In this document: piece by piece, positions 5,072-7,107 of the stretch
Numbering within the stretch: position 1 is the stretch's first letter
Layout of the letters: every line of letters starts with the position of its first letter
NCBI GenBank assembly: GCA_030624805.1
Contig: JAUXJL010000101.1
Span: 1-7,107 of the forward strand
Source of the DNA: Acidimicrobiia bacterium
Lineage (GTDB): Bacteria > Actinomycetota > Acidimicrobiia > Spongiisociales > SHLN01
DNA length: 7,107 bases
Reading direction: 5' to 3'
The notes under the pieces: generated by a model
What the model was told of the DNA's origin: nothing
What the model saw: only the letters and a program-made list of their open reading frames with translations
Database searches by the model: none
Position numbers and translations under genes: made by a program

Positions 5072-7009
5072 GTGAGTCGAACCGTTCGAAATTTCCTCAT
5101 CTACCTCGGCGTGATCGTCGTGTTGGCGATCGTGGTCCAATCGGTCATGTCGGGAGCCAACGCGCCCGCCGAGGTGAAGTACACCGAGCTGCTTGCTCAA
5201 ATTGACAACGGGAATGTCGACTCGGTGACCATTCTCGCCGAGTCGAATGTAGCCGAGGGCGACTTCAAAGAGCCTGTCGACGGCGAGCTCGACTTCAGGA
5301 CTCCCTATCCAGACGAGTCCGAGGCGGATCTCGACAAGCGTCTCCAGGAGGCCGGAGTCGACTTCGACGTCGACCAGGAAGGGACCACAATCCTCCAGCT
5401 GGTGATCGGGCTCCTCCCGTGGATTCTCATTTTTGGGTTCATGATCTTTGTCATCATGCAAGCCCAGGGGGGCGGCAGCCGGGTCATGCAATTTGGCAAG
5501 GCCAAGGCCAAGCAGGTTTCTAAGGACCAGCCAAAAGTGACGTTCGACGATGTTGCCGGTATCGATGAGGCTGTCGAAGAGCTCCAAGAAATCAAGGAGT
5601 TCCTCCAGAATCCCGAAAAATTCCGCAAGATCGGGGCAAAGATCCCAAAGGGTGTCCTGCTGTTTGGGCCTCCAGGGACTGGGAAGACGTTACTGGCACG
5701 GGCGGTGGCCGGCGAGGCCGGCGTGCCGTTTTTCTCCATCTCTGGCTCGGATTTTGTTGAGATGTTCGTCGGGGTTGGAGCCAGCCGAGTGCGCGACTTG
5801 TTTGAGCAGGCCAAGGCGCAGGCACCCGCCATTGTGTTCATCGACGAAATCGACGCCGTCGGACGCCACCGGGGAGCGGGGCTCGGCGGTGGCCACGATG
5901 AGCGCGAGCAGACGCTCAACCAGCTGTTGGTAGAGATGGATGGGTTCGACGCCAACCTCGGCGTCATTCTCATCGCCGGCACAAACCGCCCAGACATTCT
6001 CGATCCGGCCTTGCTCCGCCCGGGACGATTCGATCGCCAGATCATCGTCGATCGCCCGGACCTGAAGGGTCGTGTGGACATTCTCCGAGTCCACAGCAAA
6101 GGCAAGCCGCTGTCCCCGGAGATCGACCTCGAAGTGCTTGCCCGCCTGACGCCCGGCTTCACCGGCGCCGACCTCGCCAACCTCATCAACGAGGCTGCCA
6201 TCCTTGCGGCCAGGCAAGATATGGATCAGATCACCATGGAGGAGCTCGAGGAGTCAATCAATCGGGTTGTTGCCGGCCCAGAGCGCAAGAGCCGCCTCAT
6301 AAGCGAAGAAGAGAAACTCGTGATTGCCTACCACGAGGGCGGCCATGCTCTTGTCGGCCATGCGGTTCCTAATGGCGATCCCATTCACAAGGTCACGATC
6401 ATCCCCCGTGGCATGTCGCTCGGCCATACCCTCGCTCTCCCCACAGAAGACCGCTATATCACGAGGCGCTCCGAGATGGTTGACCGGCTTGCAATGATGC
6501 TCGGTGGGCGGACCGCCGAGGAGCTCATCTTTAAAGACCCGAGCACCGGAGCGGCCGACGACATCGAGAAGGCCACCAATCTCGCCCGCCAGATGGTGAT
6601 GGAGTTCGGCATGTCCGACAAGCTTGGTCCAATGAAGTACGGCAACAATCAGGGCGAGGTGTTCCTCGGTAAAGACTATGTTCAGCACCAGGAGTACTCC
6701 GATGAGCTCGCCTCGCTCATCGACACCGAGGTCCGCAAACTCATCACTCAAGCCCACGACGAAGCCCGCGACATTCTCACAACACATCGGGACGTGCTCG
6801 ACCGGCTTGCCAAGGAGCTATTGGAACACGAAACGCTTGATCGAGACGAGGTCAGCGTCGTGTTCGCACCGGTCGGCAAATGGATCTATTCGGCTAACGG
6901 CGGGGGCCGGATCGAGTCGCCACCCGTCACAGCCGAAATCCCGGAGGATCTGGTTGGTGGCGACCCCGGCGTGGCGGCGGCGTCCGCCAGCGAGGGCGGC
7001 TCCAGCTGA
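5072..7009 (+). CDS. ftsH: ATP-dependent zinc metalloprotease FtsH
   Basis: FtsH is a hexameric membrane AAA+ protease that extracts and degrades misassembled membrane proteins and some cytoplasmic regulators. The 645-residue protein has membrane spans at about 8-26 and 107-129 enclosing a strongly acidic external domain (27-106). The AAA+ module has Walker A GPPGTGKT (199-206), the pore motif FVG (232-234), Walker B IVFIDEID (254-261) and the second region of homology (about 303-322) with arginine fingers Arg316 and Arg319. The protease zinc site is HEGGH (421-425), with Asp497 in GAADDIEKAT as the expected third ligand. The C-terminal tail (about 605-645) is Gly/Ala/Ser-rich and probably disordered. 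The start is GTG at 5072, with AAAAGGA 4 nt upstream and a typical N-terminus. All catalytic residues are present and length is normal. The next gene, folP, begins within a few bases, suggesting co-transcription. Confidence 0.97.
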   Translation: MSRTVRNFLIYLGVIVVLAIVVQSVMSGANAPAEVKYTELLAQIDNGNVDSVTILAESNVAEGDFKEPVDGELDFRTPYPDESEADLDKRLQEAGVDFDVDQEGTTILQLVIGLLPWILIFGFMIFVIMQAQGGGSRVMQFGKAKAKQVSKDQPKVTFDDVAGIDEAVEELQEIKEFLQNPEKFRKIGAKIPKGVLLFGPPGTGKTLLARAVAGEAGVPFFSISGSDFVEMFVGVGASRVRDLFEQAKAQAPAIVFIDEIDAVGRHRGAGLGGGHDEREQTLNQLLVEMDGFDANLGVILIAGTNRPDILDPALLRPGRFDRQIIVDRPDLKGRVDILRVHSKGKPLSPEIDLEVLARLTPGFTGADLANLINEAAILAARQDMDQITMEELEESINRVVAGPERKSRLISEEEKLVIAYHEGGHALVGHAVPNGDPIHKVTIIPRGMSLGHTLALPTEDRYITRRSEMVDRLAMMLGGRTAEELIFKDPSTGAADDIEKATNLARQMVMEFGMSDKLGPMKYGNNQGEVFLGKDYVQHQEYSDELASLIDTEVRKLITQAHDEARDILTTHRDVLDRLAKELLEHETLDRDEVSVVFAPVGKWIYSANGGGRIESPPVTAEIPEDLVGGDPGVAAASASEGGSS

Positions 7010-7014
7010 GTTGG

Positions 7015-7107
7015 GTGGCAGGCGACAGCCTGTTAGGGGATGGGTCTCGAACGTTGATCATGGGGGTGCTCAACGTCACCCCGGATTCGTTTTCTGACGA
7101 CGGGCAC
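7015..7107 (+). CDS. folP: Dihydropteroate synthase, N-terminal fragment (cut by window end)
   Basis: DHPS condenses p-aminobenzoate with dihydropterin pyrophosphate to form dihydropteroate in folate synthesis, and is the sulfonamide target. The last codons read T-L-I-M-G-V-L-N-V-T-P-D-S-F-S-D-D-G-H, which is the hallmark first strand and loop of DHPS, with the pterin-pyrophosphate/Mg-binding Asn in N-V-T-P-D-S-F. The second Asp in S-D-D-G replaces the commoner Gly. The GTG at 7015 is the nearest in-frame start after the ftsH stop (5-nt gap) and adds about 12 residues before the core. A TTG at 7054 is a less likely alternative, and no strong ribosome-binding site is seen. The gene continues past the window. 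Confidence 0.85.
   Translation, partial: MAGDSLLGDGSRTLIMGVLNVTPDSFSDDGH

Noticed and set aside
4993..5205. Small ATG frame overlapping the ftsH start
   Set aside because: It runs out of frame through the ftsH N-terminal span and encodes a basic, motif-free chain; ftsH is unambiguous here.
3893..6217. Long minus-strand open frames opposite tilS and ftsH
   Set aside because: They are GC-skew shadows of genes with complete catalytic motifs on the plus strand; their products are Arg/Ser/Pro-rich without recognisable domains.

Overview
The window is a high-GC bacterial chromosome segment that reads as Actinomycetota. The diagnostic pieces are a SigR/RsrA-type redox sigma/anti-sigma pair, a zincin_2 (DUF2342) metalloprotease-like protein, and the order zincin_2 - tilS - hpt - ftsH - folP, which resembles the mycobacterial Rv3626c-tilS-hpt neighbourhood. 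The Thr/Ser/Pro-rich LPxTG protein and the two small unassigned proteins suggest a lineage outside the well-studied Streptomyces and Mycobacterium groups. Acidimicrobiia is my best guess, with moderate to low confidence. There is no sign of a mobile element, CRISPR array, phage or RNA gene.

Layout. Positions 1-39 may be the last codons of a plus-strand gene. It converges on a minus-strand gene (126-515) for a small surface protein with both a lipobox and an LPRTG sorting signal. A GC-rich two-step hairpin (87-121) lies between them. A 148-bp divergent spacer (516-663) then precedes a plus-strand stress module: sigR-like ECF sigma factor (664-1236), the overlapping rsrA-like zinc anti-sigma factor (1233-1484), and a 63-residue very basic Cys/His protein (1521-1712). 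A strong intrinsic terminator (1729-1768) closes this unit.

A second unit starts almost immediately. A -10 element 7 nt from an ATG suggests a leaderless mRNA for an 88-residue membrane protein (1797-2063). It is followed closely by the zincin_2 protein (2095-3105), tilS (3114-4406) and hpt (4406-4939). After a 132-bp gap come ftsH (5072-7009) and the beginning of folP (from about 7015, cut by the window end).

How the genes fit together. SigR-RsrA is a cytoplasmic thiol-oxidation switch. The tilS-hpt-ftsH block is an old housekeeping cluster: lysidine formation on tRNA-Ile so that AUA codons are read correctly (AUA occurs in rsrA, hpt and ftsH here), purine salvage, and membrane protein quality control. 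folP adds folate synthesis. Most of the window is ordinary core genome. The parts worth a second look are the small unassigned proteins (63 aa and 88 aa), the doubly anchored surface protein, the short RsrA variant and the unexplained zincin_2 protein.
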